From NCBI RefSeq assembly GCF_023008405.1, contig NZ_CP095376.1:4984001-5048000 (forward strand): DNA of 64,000 bases. Reading direction: 5' to 3'. Within the stretch, counting starts at the first letter, position 1. Each line of letters starts with the position of its first letter. A model generated the notes under the pieces. That model was given only the letters and a program-made list of their open reading frames with translations. It did not search any database and was not told the origin of the DNA. Made by a program: the position numbers and the translations under genes. The DNA is from Amycolatopsis sp. FBCC-B4732. GTDB lineage: Bacteria > Actinomycetota > Actinomycetes > Mycobacteriales > Pseudonocardiaceae. Of this stretch, positions 49,405 to 58,072 are shown piece by piece.

Positions 49405-50172
49405 ATGACACAGGGATCCGGCGGCCAGTCGCCGCCGTCGACGACGGACACCGCGAAGGACGAAGCCCGCGAGGTGGCCACCACGGCCGTCGATCGCGGG
49501 GGTGAGGTGGCGCAGACCGCCGCGCAGGAAGCGAAACACGTCGCGGAGCACGCTCAACGGGAAGCGCGCGACCTGCTCCGCGAAGGCCGGGAACAGCTGG
49601 AGTCCCAGGCGAAGGACGGTCAGCGGAAGGCGGTGCGAAGCCTCCACGACCTGGCCGGGCAGCTGGACCGGATGGCCGAGCAGACCGACTCCCCCGGCGT
49701 CGCCGCCGACGTCGTGCGGCAGGTGTCGGACCGCACCCGGACGGTCGCGGACTGGCTGGAGCACCGCGAACCCGGCGACCTGCTCGGCGAGGTGCGGCGG
49801 TTCGCGCGCCGTCGTCCGGGCGCGTTCCTCGTCGGCGCGGCCGTCGCGGGTGCTCTCGTCGGACGGCTCACGCGCGGGGTCGTGGCCCAGCAGCAGCAGA
49901 ACTCCGGGAGCTCGCCGGACGGGCCGCCCGCCGCCGGGATCCCGCCCGTGCCCCCGGCTTCCACGCCGCAGCCGGGGGTGGCCGGCTCGCCGCCGCCGGC
50001 CGCGCCGGGCGGGTTCACCGCCCCGCAGCCGGGCGCCGGCGGGCTGAACGCGCCGCCGGGTGGCTACGCGCCCCAGCCCGGTGAGCAGACGGTTCCGGGC
50101 GGGTACGCCGCGCCGCCGGAACCGCTCCCGCAGCCCACGCGCTACTCCACGCCCGGGCAGGTGCCGTGCTGA
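49405..50172 (+). CDS. Stress-cluster protein with amphipathic helices and Pro-rich tail
   Basis: A 255-aa protein. Residues 15-75 are a charged amphipathic helix region rich in Ala/Glu/Arg with heptad-like spacing (late-embryogenesis-abundant/apolipoprotein-like), about 138-165 is a membrane helix (GAFLVGAAVAGALVGRL), and from 170 on the tail is Pro/Gly/Ala-rich. The ATG follows AGGAGG. Homologous actinobacterial trios (this type, a holin-family protein and a DUF3618 protein) are common and are thought to protect the membrane under stress. It is first in the trio. Confidence 0.85.
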   Translation: MTQGSGGQSPPSTTDTAKDEAREVATTAVDRGGEVAQTAAQEAKHVAEHAQREARDLLREGREQLESQAKDGQRKAVRSLHDLAGQLDRMAEQTDSPGVAADVVRQVSDRTRTVADWLEHREPGDLLGEVRRFARRRPGAFLVGAAVAGALVGRLTRGVVAQQQQNSGSSPDGPPAAGIPPVPPASTPQPGVAGSPPPAAPGGFTAPQPGAGGLNAPPGGYAPQPGEQTVPGGYAAPPEPLPQPTRYSTPGQVPC

Positions 50173-51275
50173 CGCAGCCTCCCGGCCCCGCGCCGCGGGC
50201 GCCCCCGCCGGTCGCGCCCCCGCCGGTCGACGTCGCCGATTCCCCGGTCGGCGAGCTGTTGTCCAACGTGATGAAGGACGTCTCCACCCTGCTGCGCCAG
50301 GAGGTTGAGCTGGCCAAGACCGAGACGAAGGCCGAAGCCGCCAAGATGGTCGTGCTGTTCCTGTCCGTCGCGCTGTGGCAGGGCCTCGAGAACGTCATGG
50401 ACGGCGGCTGGGCCGCGCTGATCGTCGCGGCCGTGTGGGCGATCGCCGGCGCCGTCCTGTTCGTGACCGGGCGCAGCGAGTTCCGCCGGGTCGACCCGAA
50501 ACCCGAACGCACCGTCGAGACCCTGCAACGGGTTCCGGACGCACTGAGAGGCGAGCGATCACGTCAACGCGCTCACCGAGAAGGTGAGCCCCGGCCGCAT
50601 CGTGGAACGCGGGGTCGGCCGGCTGCGCACGGCGGTCGGCAGCGCGAAGGACCGGGGGATGGGCACCGCGAACGACCACGCGTCGACGGCCGGCGACAAG
50701 GCCGGCTCGGTCGCCGCCTCCGCGCAGGACAAGGTGAGCACCGCGGCCGACGCGGTGTCCGAAGTCCCGCGGCAGATCCGCCGCGGCACGCAGGGCACCC
50801 CGCTGGCCGCCGGCCTGATCGCGTTCGGTGCCGGCTGGCTCGTGTCGTCCCTGCTGCCGGCCAGCGAGCCGGAGCGCAAGCTGGCGGGCCAGGCGACCGA
50901 CCTCGCACGCGAACAGCTCGCGCCGGTGGCCAAGCACGCGGCCGAAGAGGTCAAGGAGAACCTGCGCGAACCGGTGCAGCGGGCGGCCGAGTCGGTGCGC
51001 TCGGAAGCCGCGGACAGCGCGTCGACGGTCAAGGAGGAGGCGCGCTCGGCGACCGGCGACGTCACCGACCGGGCGCAGGAGGGCCGGCGGAACGTCCGTT
51101 CGTCGTGAGCTCCGGGGCACGGCGCGCGCCGCGGGGTTCGCGCCGTGCCCGTCCGGGTATCCGCACGACGTCAAGGCGCGCAGCCACCACCGACGACACG
51201 CTCACGATCCTCGCCCACCGCGGGAGCCCCCCGGCCGGCCCAGGCGCTGGTTGGCTTCCGCGGCCGCGGCGGTGA
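50166..51275 (+). CDS. Holin-superfamily III-like stress protein; reading frame runs on past its natural end
   Basis: The real protein part is residues 1-128 or so: a Pro-rich start, the amphipathic helix ELLSNVMKDVSTLLRQEVEL, then membrane helices (MVVLFLSVALWQGL, WAALIVAAVWAIAGAVLFV) and the family end NPKPERTVETLQRVPDAL-like (here DPKPERTVETLQRVPDAL). Family members stop soon after this. Here no stop occurs and the frame continues, antiphase to the next gene, to 51275. Compared with the family about a dozen residues before the first membrane helix also seem missing. A deletion near 50560 probably removed the stop (see findings). The start overlaps the previous gene by 7 nt. Confidence 0.5.
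   Translation: MLTQPPGPAPRAPPPVAPPPVDVADSPVGELLSNVMKDVSTLLRQEVELAKTETKAEAAKMVVLFLSVALWQGLENVMDGGWAALIVAAVWAIAGAVLFVTGRSEFRRVDPKPERTVETLQRVPDALRGERSRQRAHREGEPRPHRGTRGRPAAHGGRQREGPGDGHRERPRVDGRRQGRLGRRLRAGQGEHRGRRGVRSPAADPPRHAGHPAGRRPDRVRCRLARVVPAAGQRAGAQAGGPGDRPRTRTARAGGQARGRRGQGEPARTGAAGGRVGALGSRGQRVDGQGGGALGDRRRHRPGAGGPAERPFVVSSGARRAPRGSRRARPGIRTTSRRAATTDDTLTILAHRGSPPAGPGAGWLPRPRR
50584..51108 (+). CDS. DUF3618-type stress protein, N-terminally truncated
   Basis: A 174-aa reading frame. It begins VSPGRIVERGVGRLRTAVG, which in family members follows a DUF3618 helix (pattern IRxDIExTRxxLxxxVNALTEKV). Only VNALTEK remains upstream, directly after a GCGAGCGATCAC that may be a former GTGAGCGATCAC start. 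The remaining protein has amphipathic helices, a membrane segment (GTPLAAGLIAFGAGWLVSSLL) and a long Glu/Lys/Ala-rich tail. The GTG has no good ribosome site, so it may be weakly made or dead. It is last of the stress trio. Confidence 0.6.
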   Translation: MSPGRIVERGVGRLRTAVGSAKDRGMGTANDHASTAGDKAGSVAASAQDKVSTAADAVSEVPRQIRRGTQGTPLAAGLIAFGAGWLVSSLLPASEPERKLAGQATDLAREQLAPVAKHAAEEVKENLREPVQRAAESVRSEAADSASTVKEEARSATGDVTDRAQEGRRNVRSS

Positions 51276-51714
51276 TCCGGGCGAGGAACCCGATGACCAC
51301 ATCCAGCTCGTCCGGGTCCGCGGCCCGCAGGGTGGCCGCGATCTCGGCCCCGGCGAACGCGAGGAACTCGCGGGCGCGTTCGCGCGCGCCGGCGGACGGC
51401 CGCAGCGTGACCCGGCGGCGATCGGCGCTCTCCCGGCTGCGGTGGACGTGACCGGCCGCTTCGAGCCGGTTCAGCAGCACCGTCGTCGCTCCGGTGGTTA
51501 GGCCGATCCGCCGGGCCAGCCGCACCGGCGACAGCGGCGCGCCCGTCTCCGCGGCCCAGGTGATCTGGCCGAGGGCGTTGGCGTCCGAGCCGGGCAGGTC
51601 CAGCCACGTGGCGAAGTGCTGGTTCAGCTCGGTGAAGTCGACCACCCAGTCCCGCAGCCCGTGCATCACCGCCACCTGGGCCGGCGCCCACTCGGCGGTC
51701 AGCGGATCCGTCAT
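51202..51714 (-). CDS. MarR-family transcriptional regulator
   Basis: A 170-aa regulator with the winged helix at about 45-115 (GQITWAAETGAPLSPVRLAR, LTTGATTVLLNRLEAAGHV, SRESADRRRVTLR). The ATG at 51714 follows AAGGAG at 5 nt. It is divergent from an FAD monooxygenase, and a perfect palindrome lies between, the common layout for MarR repression of a monooxygenase by its phenolic or drug-like substrate. Confidence 0.92.
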   Translation of the reverse strand: MTDPLTAEWAPAQVAVMHGLRDWVVDFTELNQHFATWLDLPGSDANALGQITWAAETGAPLSPVRLARRIGLTTGATTVLLNRLEAAGHVHRSRESADRRRVTLRPSAGARERAREFLAFAGAEIAATLRAADPDELDVVIGFLARITAAAAEANQRLGRPGGSRGGRGS

Positions 51715-51735
51715 GCGGACTCCTTCACAGCATAG

Positions 51736-51754
51736 TAGCTTTACTATAAAGCTA
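51736..51754. promoter_or_regulatory. MarR operator palindrome
   Basis: TAGCTTTA-CTA-TAAAGCTA, a perfect 8+3+8 palindrome in a 56-bp AT-rich gap between the MarR and monooxygenase starts. It lies 22 bp before the MarR start and 17 bp before the monooxygenase ATG. Confidence 0.85.
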
Positions 51755-51770
51755 TCTGGACGGAGCGACG

Positions 51771-52970
51771 ATGAGCACACGACACGCGGTGATCTCCGGG
51801 GCGAGCATCGCCGGCCTCTCGGCCGCCTTCTGGCTGCGGCGGACCGGGTGGGACGTGACCGTGCTGGAGCGGGCGGAGGCCTTCCGCGACGGCGGCCAGA
51901 ACGTCGACGTCCGGGGTGTCGCACGGGAAGTGCTGACGCGGATGGGGCTGACCGAGGCCGTGCGGGCGCAGAACACCACCGAAACCGGCACGGTCTTCGT
52001 CGACGAGCGGGGGCGGGTGCTCGCCGAACTGCCCTCCGGCGGCCCCGACGGCGGCGCGACCGCCGAGCTGGAAATCCTGCGCGGCGACTTCGCCCGGACG
52101 ATCTTCGAGCACCTGCCCGACGGCGTCGAAGTCGCCTACGGCGAAACGATTTCCACCGTCGAGGAAGGCGAGGGCGAGGTCACCGTGACGACGGCGGCCG
52201 GCCGGACGCTGCGCGCCGACCTGCTGGTCATCGCCGAGGGCGTGCGGTCCTCGACCCGCGACCGGCTCTTCGGCGACCTCGTCGACCGCCGCGAGCTCGG
52301 CGTCACCATGGTGTTCGGCACGATCCCCCGCACCGACGCCGACGACGACCGGTGGCGGTGGTACACGACCGTCGGGGGCCGGCAGGTCCACCTGCGGCCG
52401 GACAACCACGGCACCACCCGCGCCATCCTCAGCGCCGCCCGGACGGCGGACCTCGCCCGGCTCGGCCGCGCCGAAGCCCTGCGCCGGATCCGGCAGCTGT
52501 TCGGCGACGTCGGCTGGGAAGCGCCGCGGGTGCTGGACGCCTTCGATGCCGCCGAAGACGTCTACGTCGACGACCTCACCCAGATCCGCATGCCGGCCTG
52601 GCACCGCGGCCGCGTCTGCCTGGCCGGCGACGCGGCCTGGTGCGTCACCCCGATGGGCGGGGGCGGCGCGTCGCTCGCGCTCACCAGCGGCTACGTCCTG
52701 GCCGCCTGCCTGTCCACCGCCGAACCCGAGGAGGCGCTCGCGGCCTACGAGGACTGGATGCGCCCGCTCGTCGACGACGTCCAGCACCTCCCGCGCTGGA
52801 TCGTCCCGATCGCCTACCCGCGCACCCGGGCCGGCCTGCGGCTGCGGCGCCTCGGTGACAAGGTGTTCACTTCGCGGCTGTTCGCCCCCGTCGCCGCCAA
52901 GTTCACCACCGTCGCCGCCACCGAACGACCGCTGCCACCCCTCGCGGTACCCAGCTCGCCGGGAGAATGA
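51771..52970 (+). CDS. FAD-dependent monooxygenase (PHBH/TetX fold)
   Basis: A 399-aa flavoprotein monooxygenase. It has the FAD motif ISGASIAGLSAAFWLRRTG at residues 7-26, the DG motif DLLVIAEGVRSSTRDRLFG (about 155-175) and the GD motif GRVCLAGDAAWCVTPMGGGG (about 280-300). No membrane segment. Members hydroxylate aromatics or inactivate tetracycline-like drugs using NADPH and O2. It is under the divergent MarR gene; the substrate is not evident. Confidence 0.92.
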   Translation: MSTRHAVISGASIAGLSAAFWLRRTGWDVTVLERAEAFRDGGQNVDVRGVAREVLTRMGLTEAVRAQNTTETGTVFVDERGRVLAELPSGGPDGGATAELEILRGDFARTIFEHLPDGVEVAYGETISTVEEGEGEVTVTTAAGRTLRADLLVIAEGVRSSTRDRLFGDLVDRRELGVTMVFGTIPRTDADDDRWRWYTTVGGRQVHLRPDNHGTTRAILSAARTADLARLGRAEALRRIRQLFGDVGWEAPRVLDAFDAAEDVYVDDLTQIRMPAWHRGRVCLAGDAAWCVTPMGGGGASLALTSGYVLAACLSTAEPEEALAAYEDWMRPLVDDVQHLPRWIVPIAYPRTRAGLRLRRLGDKVFTSRLFAPVAAKFTTVAATERPLPPLAVPSSPGE

Positions 52971-53013
52971 CCCGGGACCTCGAGCCCGCCGCCGCGCACA
53001 GAAGGAGCACCGC

Positions 53014-53751
53014 ATGGACGAGACACTGCTTGACGAGCGGGACGCCGCCCGGAGAGTGGACGACGTCACCGCCGCGCTGGATCAGCTGGCCGACGCCTTC
53101 GCGGAGGAAGAGGACCTGCTGGTGGTCCTGCAGCGGGTGTGCCGGCAGGTCATGCACGCGGTGCCGGACGCGGAGATCGCCAGCATCACGCTGCTGCGCG
53201 ACGGTTCCCCGTACACGGCGACAGCGACCGGGGACAGCGCGCACGTCGTCGATCAGGCGCAGTACGACGCCGGGCGGGGCCCCTGCCTGGAGGCCGCCCG
53301 GACCGGCGAGCTCCAGCGGGTCGAGGTGACCGAAGCGGCGCGGCAGTGGCCCGAGTTCGCCGCGGCCGCGGCCGGGTCCGGGATCGTCGCCTACCTCTCC
53401 GCCCCGTTGTTCGTCGACCACGAGTACCACGGCTCGCTCAACTTGTACGACACCGGCGGCAACAGCTTCGGCGCGCTGGACGCGGCACTGCTGGACTTGT
53501 ACACCTCCGCCGCCGAGTCCGCGCTGCGCAGCACCCGGCGGCACCGGACCGCCCACGAGACCATGGGACAGCTGCGCAGCGCACTGACCACCCGCGCGGT
53601 GATCGACCAGGCGAAGGGCATTCTCATGGCCCTGCACTGCATCCCGCCGGAAGACGCGTTCGAGCTGCTCGTCAAGGCCTCGCAAGAGCAGAACGTGAAA
53701 CTGCGCGACGTCGCCCAGGACTTCGTGACTTCCGCCACGCACCGGCAGTGA
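53014..53751 (+). CDS. GAF-ANTAR RNA-binding antiterminator
   Basis: A 245-aa protein. Residues 15-165 are a GAF domain (ASITLLRDGSPYTATATGD, GRGPCLEAARTGE, YLSAPLFVDHEYHGSLNLY); about 180-240 is an ANTAR domain (LRSALTTRAVIDQAKGILMA, then EDAFELLVKASQEQNVKLRD) that binds dual-hexaloop RNA and prevents termination. The ATG follows GAAGGAG. It lies 43 bp behind the monooxygenase and may be transcribed with it. GAF-ANTAR proteins in Pseudonocardiaceae are numerous; the ligand is unknown. Confidence 0.93.
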   Translation: MDETLLDERDAARRVDDVTAALDQLADAFAEEEDLLVVLQRVCRQVMHAVPDAEIASITLLRDGSPYTATATGDSAHVVDQAQYDAGRGPCLEAARTGELQRVEVTEAARQWPEFAAAAAGSGIVAYLSAPLFVDHEYHGSLNLYDTGGNSFGALDAALLDLYTSAAESALRSTRRHRTAHETMGQLRSALTTRAVIDQAKGILMALHCIPPEDAFELLVKASQEQNVKLRDVAQDFVTSATHRQ

Positions 53752-53778
53752 CCCACCGCGGGCGGGCCGCGGCCGCCG

Positions 53779-54603
53779 CTACCCCCGCTCGGCGCGGCCG
53801 ATCGCGCGCAGGGTGGCGATCGGATCCGCGCCCAGTGCGTGCAGGCCGACCTGGTTCGCACCCGCCGCCAGCTCGGCGCGCACGCCCGCCACGACCGCGT
53901 CCTCGTCCCCGTGCAGCACCAGCGCGTCGATCAACCGGTCGCTGAAGGGGTCGGTGAGGTCCTCGTCGGTGTACCCGATCCTCCGGAGATTGGTGGCGTA
54001 GTTGGCGATCCCGAGGATGGGCCGCACCCCGGCCCGGCCGGTTTCCCGCGCGCGGTCGACGTCGGTGTCCAGCAGCACGCCGTGGCCGGGCACCACGAGC
54101 TTGCCCGGGCCGAGGGCCTCCCGGGCCCGGCGGGTGTGTTCGGGCGTCACCTGCAGCGTGAGGGTGCCCGCGGCGCGTTCGGCCGCCAGCCGGAGCATCC
54201 TGGGGCCGAGCGCCGCCAGCAGCACGCGGTCGGCGGGGACGCCGGCCGCGGTCAGGGTGTCCAGGTAGCCCGCGGTCTTCGCGAGCGGGGACGCGTACCC
54301 GGCGTCGACTTCCCGGTGGCCGGCGCCGATGCCGACGAGCAGCCGGCCGGGGTGCTTCCCCGCGATCCGGTGGTAGGAGTCCGCGACGGTGCCGGCGTCG
54401 GTCTGCCACACGTTGAGCACGCTGGTGCCGACGACGATCCGGCGGGTGGCGTCGAGCAGCCGCTCCGCGGCGAGCAGGTCGGCGGCCGGCGACGCGGCCA
54501 GCCAGATCGCGCCGTAGCCGGCTTCCTCCAGCGCGACGGCGTCCGCCGCGGTCGCCTCCGCGGCGGTCAGGTAGGCGCCGAGCGGTCCGAGTTCGATGGT
54601 CAT
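53779..54603 (-). CDS. LLM-class F420-dependent oxidoreductase
   Basis: A 274-aa luciferase-like monooxygenase-family TIM barrel: GYGAIWLAASPAADLL, TRRIVVGTSVLNVWQTD, GRLLVGIGAGHREVD, and LVVPGHGVLLDTD. It fits the F420-dependent MSMEG_4141-like group, which acts on unknown small molecules. The ATG at 54603 is used; a GTG six bases upstream is in frame. It is divergent from a LysR gene whose box lies 57-75 bp upstream, so it is its likely target. Together with the F420 reductase at 47.1 kb it shows F420 use in this region. Confidence 0.9.
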   Translation of the reverse strand: MTIELGPLGAYLTAAEATAADAVALEEAGYGAIWLAASPAADLLAAERLLDATRRIVVGTSVLNVWQTDAGTVADSYHRIAGKHPGRLLVGIGAGHREVDAGYASPLAKTAGYLDTLTAAGVPADRVLLAALGPRMLRLAAERAAGTLTLQVTPEHTRRAREALGPGKLVVPGHGVLLDTDVDRARETGRAGVRPILGIANYATNLRRIGYTDEDLTDPFSDRLIDALVLHGDEDAVVAGVRAELAAGANQVGLHALGADPIATLRAIGRAERG

Positions 54604-54659
54604 GATCACGACTTCAGCACCGGCCACCGCGGCGAACCAGCCCCAACCGGCACGTGCTG

Positions 54660-54678
54660 CGATAAGCTCGCCTTATCG
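54660..54678. promoter_or_regulatory. LysR box
   Basis: CGATAAG-CTCGC-CTTATCG, a perfect 7+5+7 palindrome containing the LysR T-N11-A motif (TAAGCTCGCCTTA). It lies 21 bp upstream of the LysR start and between it and the divergent LLM oxidoreductase. Confidence 0.85.
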
Positions 54679-54699
54679 TCGAGGACGGCCGGGTGGCAC

Positions 54700-55572
54700 A
54701 TGGAACTGCGGGCACTGCGGTACTTCGTCACGGTCGCCGACGAACTGCACTTCGGCCGGGCGGCCGAGCGGCTGCACGTCGCGCAGCCCGCCGTCAGCCA
54801 GCAGATCGCCCGGCTGGAGCGCGAGCTCGGGGTCCGGCTGCTCGACCGCTCCCCCCGGCGGGTCCGGCTGACCGCGGCCGGGCAGCGGGTGCTCGAAGCC
54901 GCCCGCGGCACGCTGGCCGCCGCCGGCCGGGTGCAGGCGGCGGCGAAGCCGGTCATGACGACCGTGCGGATCGGCACGGCGGCCGGCCTGACCGCGCGCC
55001 TGGAACGCGGGATCGACGCCCTCCGCGAGCGGGCGCCGGAGTTCGACGTGGTGCTGGTCGACCTGCCCCTCGAGGCCCGGCTCAACGCGCTCCGGCAGGG
55101 TGACCTCGACCTGGCGCTGACCCGGGGCGTGCGGTCCGTGCCCGGGCTCGCGGTGCTGCCGGCCTGGACCGAACGGCTGTTCGCAGTGGTGTCCCGGCGG
55201 CACCCGGCCGCCGGCCGGCCCACCGCGGGGCTCGCGGAACTGGCCGGCGACGCGCTTCGCGTCCCCTCCCGCGCGCACGACCCGTCGCTGCACGACGTCC
55301 TGGTCGACGCGCTGCGCGAGACCGGGCTGTGCCCGAAGGACGGCCGGCCGGCCGGCACCCTCCAGGACACGCTCGTCGAGGTCGGTTCGGATCCCCGCAG
55401 CTGGACGGTGCTGCCCGCCGACCAGGTCGCCGAGATCCGCTCGACCCGGGTGCGCGCGCTCCCGCTCGAGCCGGCGATCACGATCCCCGGCAGCGTCGTC
55501 GTCGCCCCGGACCAGGCGAGCAGCGGGGCCGAGTGCGCGGTGGCGGCCTTCCGTGACGAAGCGACGGACTGA
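54700..55572 (+). CDS. LysR-family transcriptional regulator
   Basis: A 290-aa regulator. Residues 1-60 are the LysR helix-turn-helix (LRYFVTVADELHFGRAAERL, VAQPAVSQQIARLERELGV); about 90-285 is the ligand-binding domain. The ATG at 54700 is the family start; the longer frame to 53839 is antiphase to the LLM gene. It probably activates the divergent LLM oxidoreductase and represses itself through the palindrome at 54660. Confidence 0.93.
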   Translation: MELRALRYFVTVADELHFGRAAERLHVAQPAVSQQIARLERELGVRLLDRSPRRVRLTAAGQRVLEAARGTLAAAGRVQAAAKPVMTTVRIGTAAGLTARLERGIDALRERAPEFDVVLVDLPLEARLNALRQGDLDLALTRGVRSVPGLAVLPAWTERLFAVVSRRHPAAGRPTAGLAELAGDALRVPSRAHDPSLHDVLVDALRETGLCPKDGRPAGTLQDTLVEVGSDPRSWTVLPADQVAEIRSTRVRALPLEPAITIPGSVVVAPDQASSGAECAVAAFRDEATD

Positions 55573-55594
55573 CCTCGACCCGGGGGCGTCAGTC
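55567..55594 (+). terminator. Candidate terminator overlapping the LysR stop
   Basis: GACTGAC (55567-55573) and GTCAGTC (55588-55594) pair perfectly over a 14-nt GC-rich loop; the TGA stop lies in the left arm. No T run follows. Confidence 0.45.
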
Positions 55595-55813
55595 GGGCGC
55601 GTCCGCTGGGGCCGGTGCCGAGACGTCCGCCGGGCGCTGAAACTGCGTCGGCGGCCTGCTCGGCGATATGCTTCGCGGGTGGTCACGCAGCCGACCATGT
55701 TCGTTCGTCCCACCGAACCGGCTTGAGCAACCAGGCCGGACGCTGTCCCGCGGTCGGTGCGTGGGGTCACGGGGCCCCGGCCGGACGAACCGTGACGGAC
55801 AGGCGGACCGACG

Positions 55814-57997
55814 ATGACCCAGCCCGGCAGTGCACCGGTGGTCCCCCGCGGGCCCTCCCCTGCCGCCGACGCGGACCTGCAGGCCCTCTTCGGGCAGTCG
55901 ACGGCGGTGCTCGCGTCGCTGGCCGGCCCGGCCCACGTGCTGGAGGCCGCGAACCCCGCGTTCTCCGCCGCGATCGGCGGTGACCGGGTGCGCACCGGAG
56001 TTCCCCTGGGGCAGCTGATGCCGGAACCGGCCGCGCAAGGCCTGCTGGGCCACCTCGACCGAGTGTTCCGGACCGGAACGCCGGTCACCGGCCGCAACAC
56101 CCGGGTGGTGATCGGCAGCGGCGGCGACGCCCGCGAAGCCTTCTTCGACTTCACCTGCGAGCCCCGGCGCGACGCCGCCGGCAACGTCCTGGGTGTCCAG
56201 GTGATCGGCGTCGAGACGACCCAGGTCCGGCACGCCCAGCGGCTGGCCGCCGAGCACCGGCTGCTGCTGGAGCAGATCGCCCGTCAAGCGCCCCTGGAGC
56301 GGGTACTGGACGGCATGGCCCGCACGATCGAGCAACTCGTGCCGGACGTGCTCGTGTCCGTCCTGCTCGCCGACGACGACGGCCGGCGCCTGCGCCACGG
56401 CGCCGCGCCCAGCCTGCCTGCCTTCTACAACGACGCCATCGACGGCATCACCACCGGCGACGGCGTCGGCTCCTGCGGGACCGCGGCCCACCGCCGGACC
56501 GCGGTGATCGTGACCGACATCGCCAGCGACCCGCTGTGGGACGACTTCCGCGACCTCGCCGGCCGGGCCGGCCTCGCCGCGTGCTGGTCCACCCCGATCC
56601 TCGGCCGCGACGGCCGGCTGCTGGGGACCTTCGCGATGTACCACCGGAGCCCCCGCGCGCCCAAGGACAGCGACCTCGCCCTGGCCGGGATCTTCACCAG
56701 CACCGCCGCCCTCGCCATCGAACGGCACCTGAGCGAGCAGGCGAGGGTCGCGGCCGAAGCCAAGGAAGCGGCCGCTCGCGCCGACCTGGCCTTCCTGCTG
56801 GAGGCCAGCACCGTCCTCGGCGGCACCTTCGACCACGTCCGGACGCTCGAGCACCTGGCCGCGCTCTGCGTGCCGGCCCTCGCCCCGATGTGCACCGTCG
56901 ACATCGTCGAAGACGGCCACCTCCGGCGGGTCGCCACCGCCGGGACCGCCGGGAGCCGGCTTCCGCCGCCCGGCGACGACGCGACGGTCACCCGCGTCCT
57001 CGCGACCGGGACGACCGAGATCGCGCGCCGCGCCCCGGCCACGCCCGGACCGTGGGACGAACTGGGCGTCACCGGCTACGTCTGCGTCCCGCTGACCGAG
57101 CGCGACCGCACGTTCGGCGTGCTGCGCCTGCTCAGCACCGGCGACCGCGAACTCGACGGGCACGCCGTCGCCCTCACCGAAGAGGTCGCCCGCCGGGCGG
57201 CATCGGCGGCGCGCAACGCCCGCCAGTACAGCCAGCGTGCCGCCCTCGCCCGCGACTTGCAGGCCGGCCTGCTCATGCCGGATCTGCCCGACGTACCCGG
57301 CGTCGACCTCGCCACCGTCTACCACCCCGCCGGGGCGGGGCTGGAGATCGGCGGTGACTTCTACGACGTCTTCCCGCTCGCGGGCGAGGTGTGGGCGTTC
57401 ATGCTCGGCGACGTCTGCGGCCGCGGCGCCACGGCGGCGACCACGACCGCGCTGGTCCGCCACACCGCGCGGGCCGTCGCGCCGCTGCTGGCCGAGCCCA
57501 CCGCGATCGTCGCGGCGATCGACCGCGCGCTGGGCAACCGGCCGCACGCGCACGGCACCGACTTCGTCACCCTCGTCTACGGACACCTCAGACCCACTCC
57601 GTCCGGTGTGGACATCACCCTGGTGCGCGCCGGCCACAACTTCCCCGTGCTGCTCACGACCGACCGGCGGGCCCACGAGATCCGGGTCCCCGGCACCCTG
57701 CTCGGCGCTTCGGTCGCGGTGCACCACACCGCGTACGAGCTGCACCTGAACCCCGGTGACAGCCTGGTCCTGTACACCGACGGATTCCTCGAGGCCCGCA
57801 ACGGTGCCCGCGAGGAGTTCGGCGAAGACCGCCTCCTCGAAACCCTCACCGCGGCGCCCGCGCGCCCGCGCGCGCAGGACGTCATCCGGCGCATCACCGC
57901 GGCGGTCACCGCTTTCGCGGGTGACGCCGCCGTCGACGACGACCAGGCCGCGCTCGTTCTCACCGCCGATCCCGGCGGCACCACCGCACCCGCTTGA
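55814..57997 (+). CDS. PAS-GAF-GAF-SpoIIE serine phosphatase
   Basis: A 727-aa cytosolic signalling protein. A PAS-like region (about 25-135: AVLASLAGPAHVLEAANPAF), two GAF domains (about 150-310: ALAIERHL end; about 325-470) and a PP2C-type SpoIIE phosphatase (490-720). Metal ligands: GGDFYDVF, GDVCGRGA, YTDGFLEARNG and DDQAALVL. It should dephosphorylate a STAS anti-anti-sigma factor, such as the one at 60026, in response to a GAF-bound signal. The ATG has only a weak ribosome site. The 241 bp upstream shows no promoter I trust. First of the partner-switching set. Confidence 0.93.
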   Translation: MTQPGSAPVVPRGPSPAADADLQALFGQSTAVLASLAGPAHVLEAANPAFSAAIGGDRVRTGVPLGQLMPEPAAQGLLGHLDRVFRTGTPVTGRNTRVVIGSGGDAREAFFDFTCEPRRDAAGNVLGVQVIGVETTQVRHAQRLAAEHRLLLEQIARQAPLERVLDGMARTIEQLVPDVLVSVLLADDDGRRLRHGAAPSLPAFYNDAIDGITTGDGVGSCGTAAHRRTAVIVTDIASDPLWDDFRDLAGRAGLAACWSTPILGRDGRLLGTFAMYHRSPRAPKDSDLALAGIFTSTAALAIERHLSEQARVAAEAKEAAARADLAFLLEASTVLGGTFDHVRTLEHLAALCVPALAPMCTVDIVEDGHLRRVATAGTAGSRLPPPGDDATVTRVLATGTTEIARRAPATPGPWDELGVTGYVCVPLTERDRTFGVLRLLSTGDRELDGHAVALTEEVARRAASAARNARQYSQRAALARDLQAGLLMPDLPDVPGVDLATVYHPAGAGLEIGGDFYDVFPLAGEVWAFMLGDVCGRGATAATTTALVRHTARAVAPLLAEPTAIVAAIDRALGNRPHAHGTDFVTLVYGHLRPTPSGVDITLVRAGHNFPVLLTTDRRAHEIRVPGTLLGASVAVHHTAYELHLNPGDSLVLYTDGFLEARNGAREEFGEDRLLETLTAAPARPRAQDVIRRITAAVTAFAGDAAVDDDQAALVLTADPGGTTAPA

Positions 57998-58017
57998 CCG
58001 GGACAGCGGTTGGGTAT
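57994..58017 (+). promoter_or_regulatory. SigB-like promoter of the second SpoIIE gene
   Basis: TTGAC-N13-GGGTAT (57994-57998 and 58012-58017); read as GCTT-N16-GGGTAT it approaches the SigB/SigF pattern. The same TTGAC-N13-GGGTAT recurs before the HATPase anti-sigma gene (61297-61320). The -35 element overlaps the stop codon of the previous gene. Confidence 0.55.
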
Positions 58018-58072
58018 CTGGACGGCGATACGGCCAACGGACGCGGACTTCGACGGTGCGGGTGCTCATGCG

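Noticed and set aside
49405..51108. Prophage remnant, because of the holin-like protein
   Set aside because: The protein belongs to a chromosomal stress-protein family; no capsid, terminase, integrase or lysin genes lie nearby.
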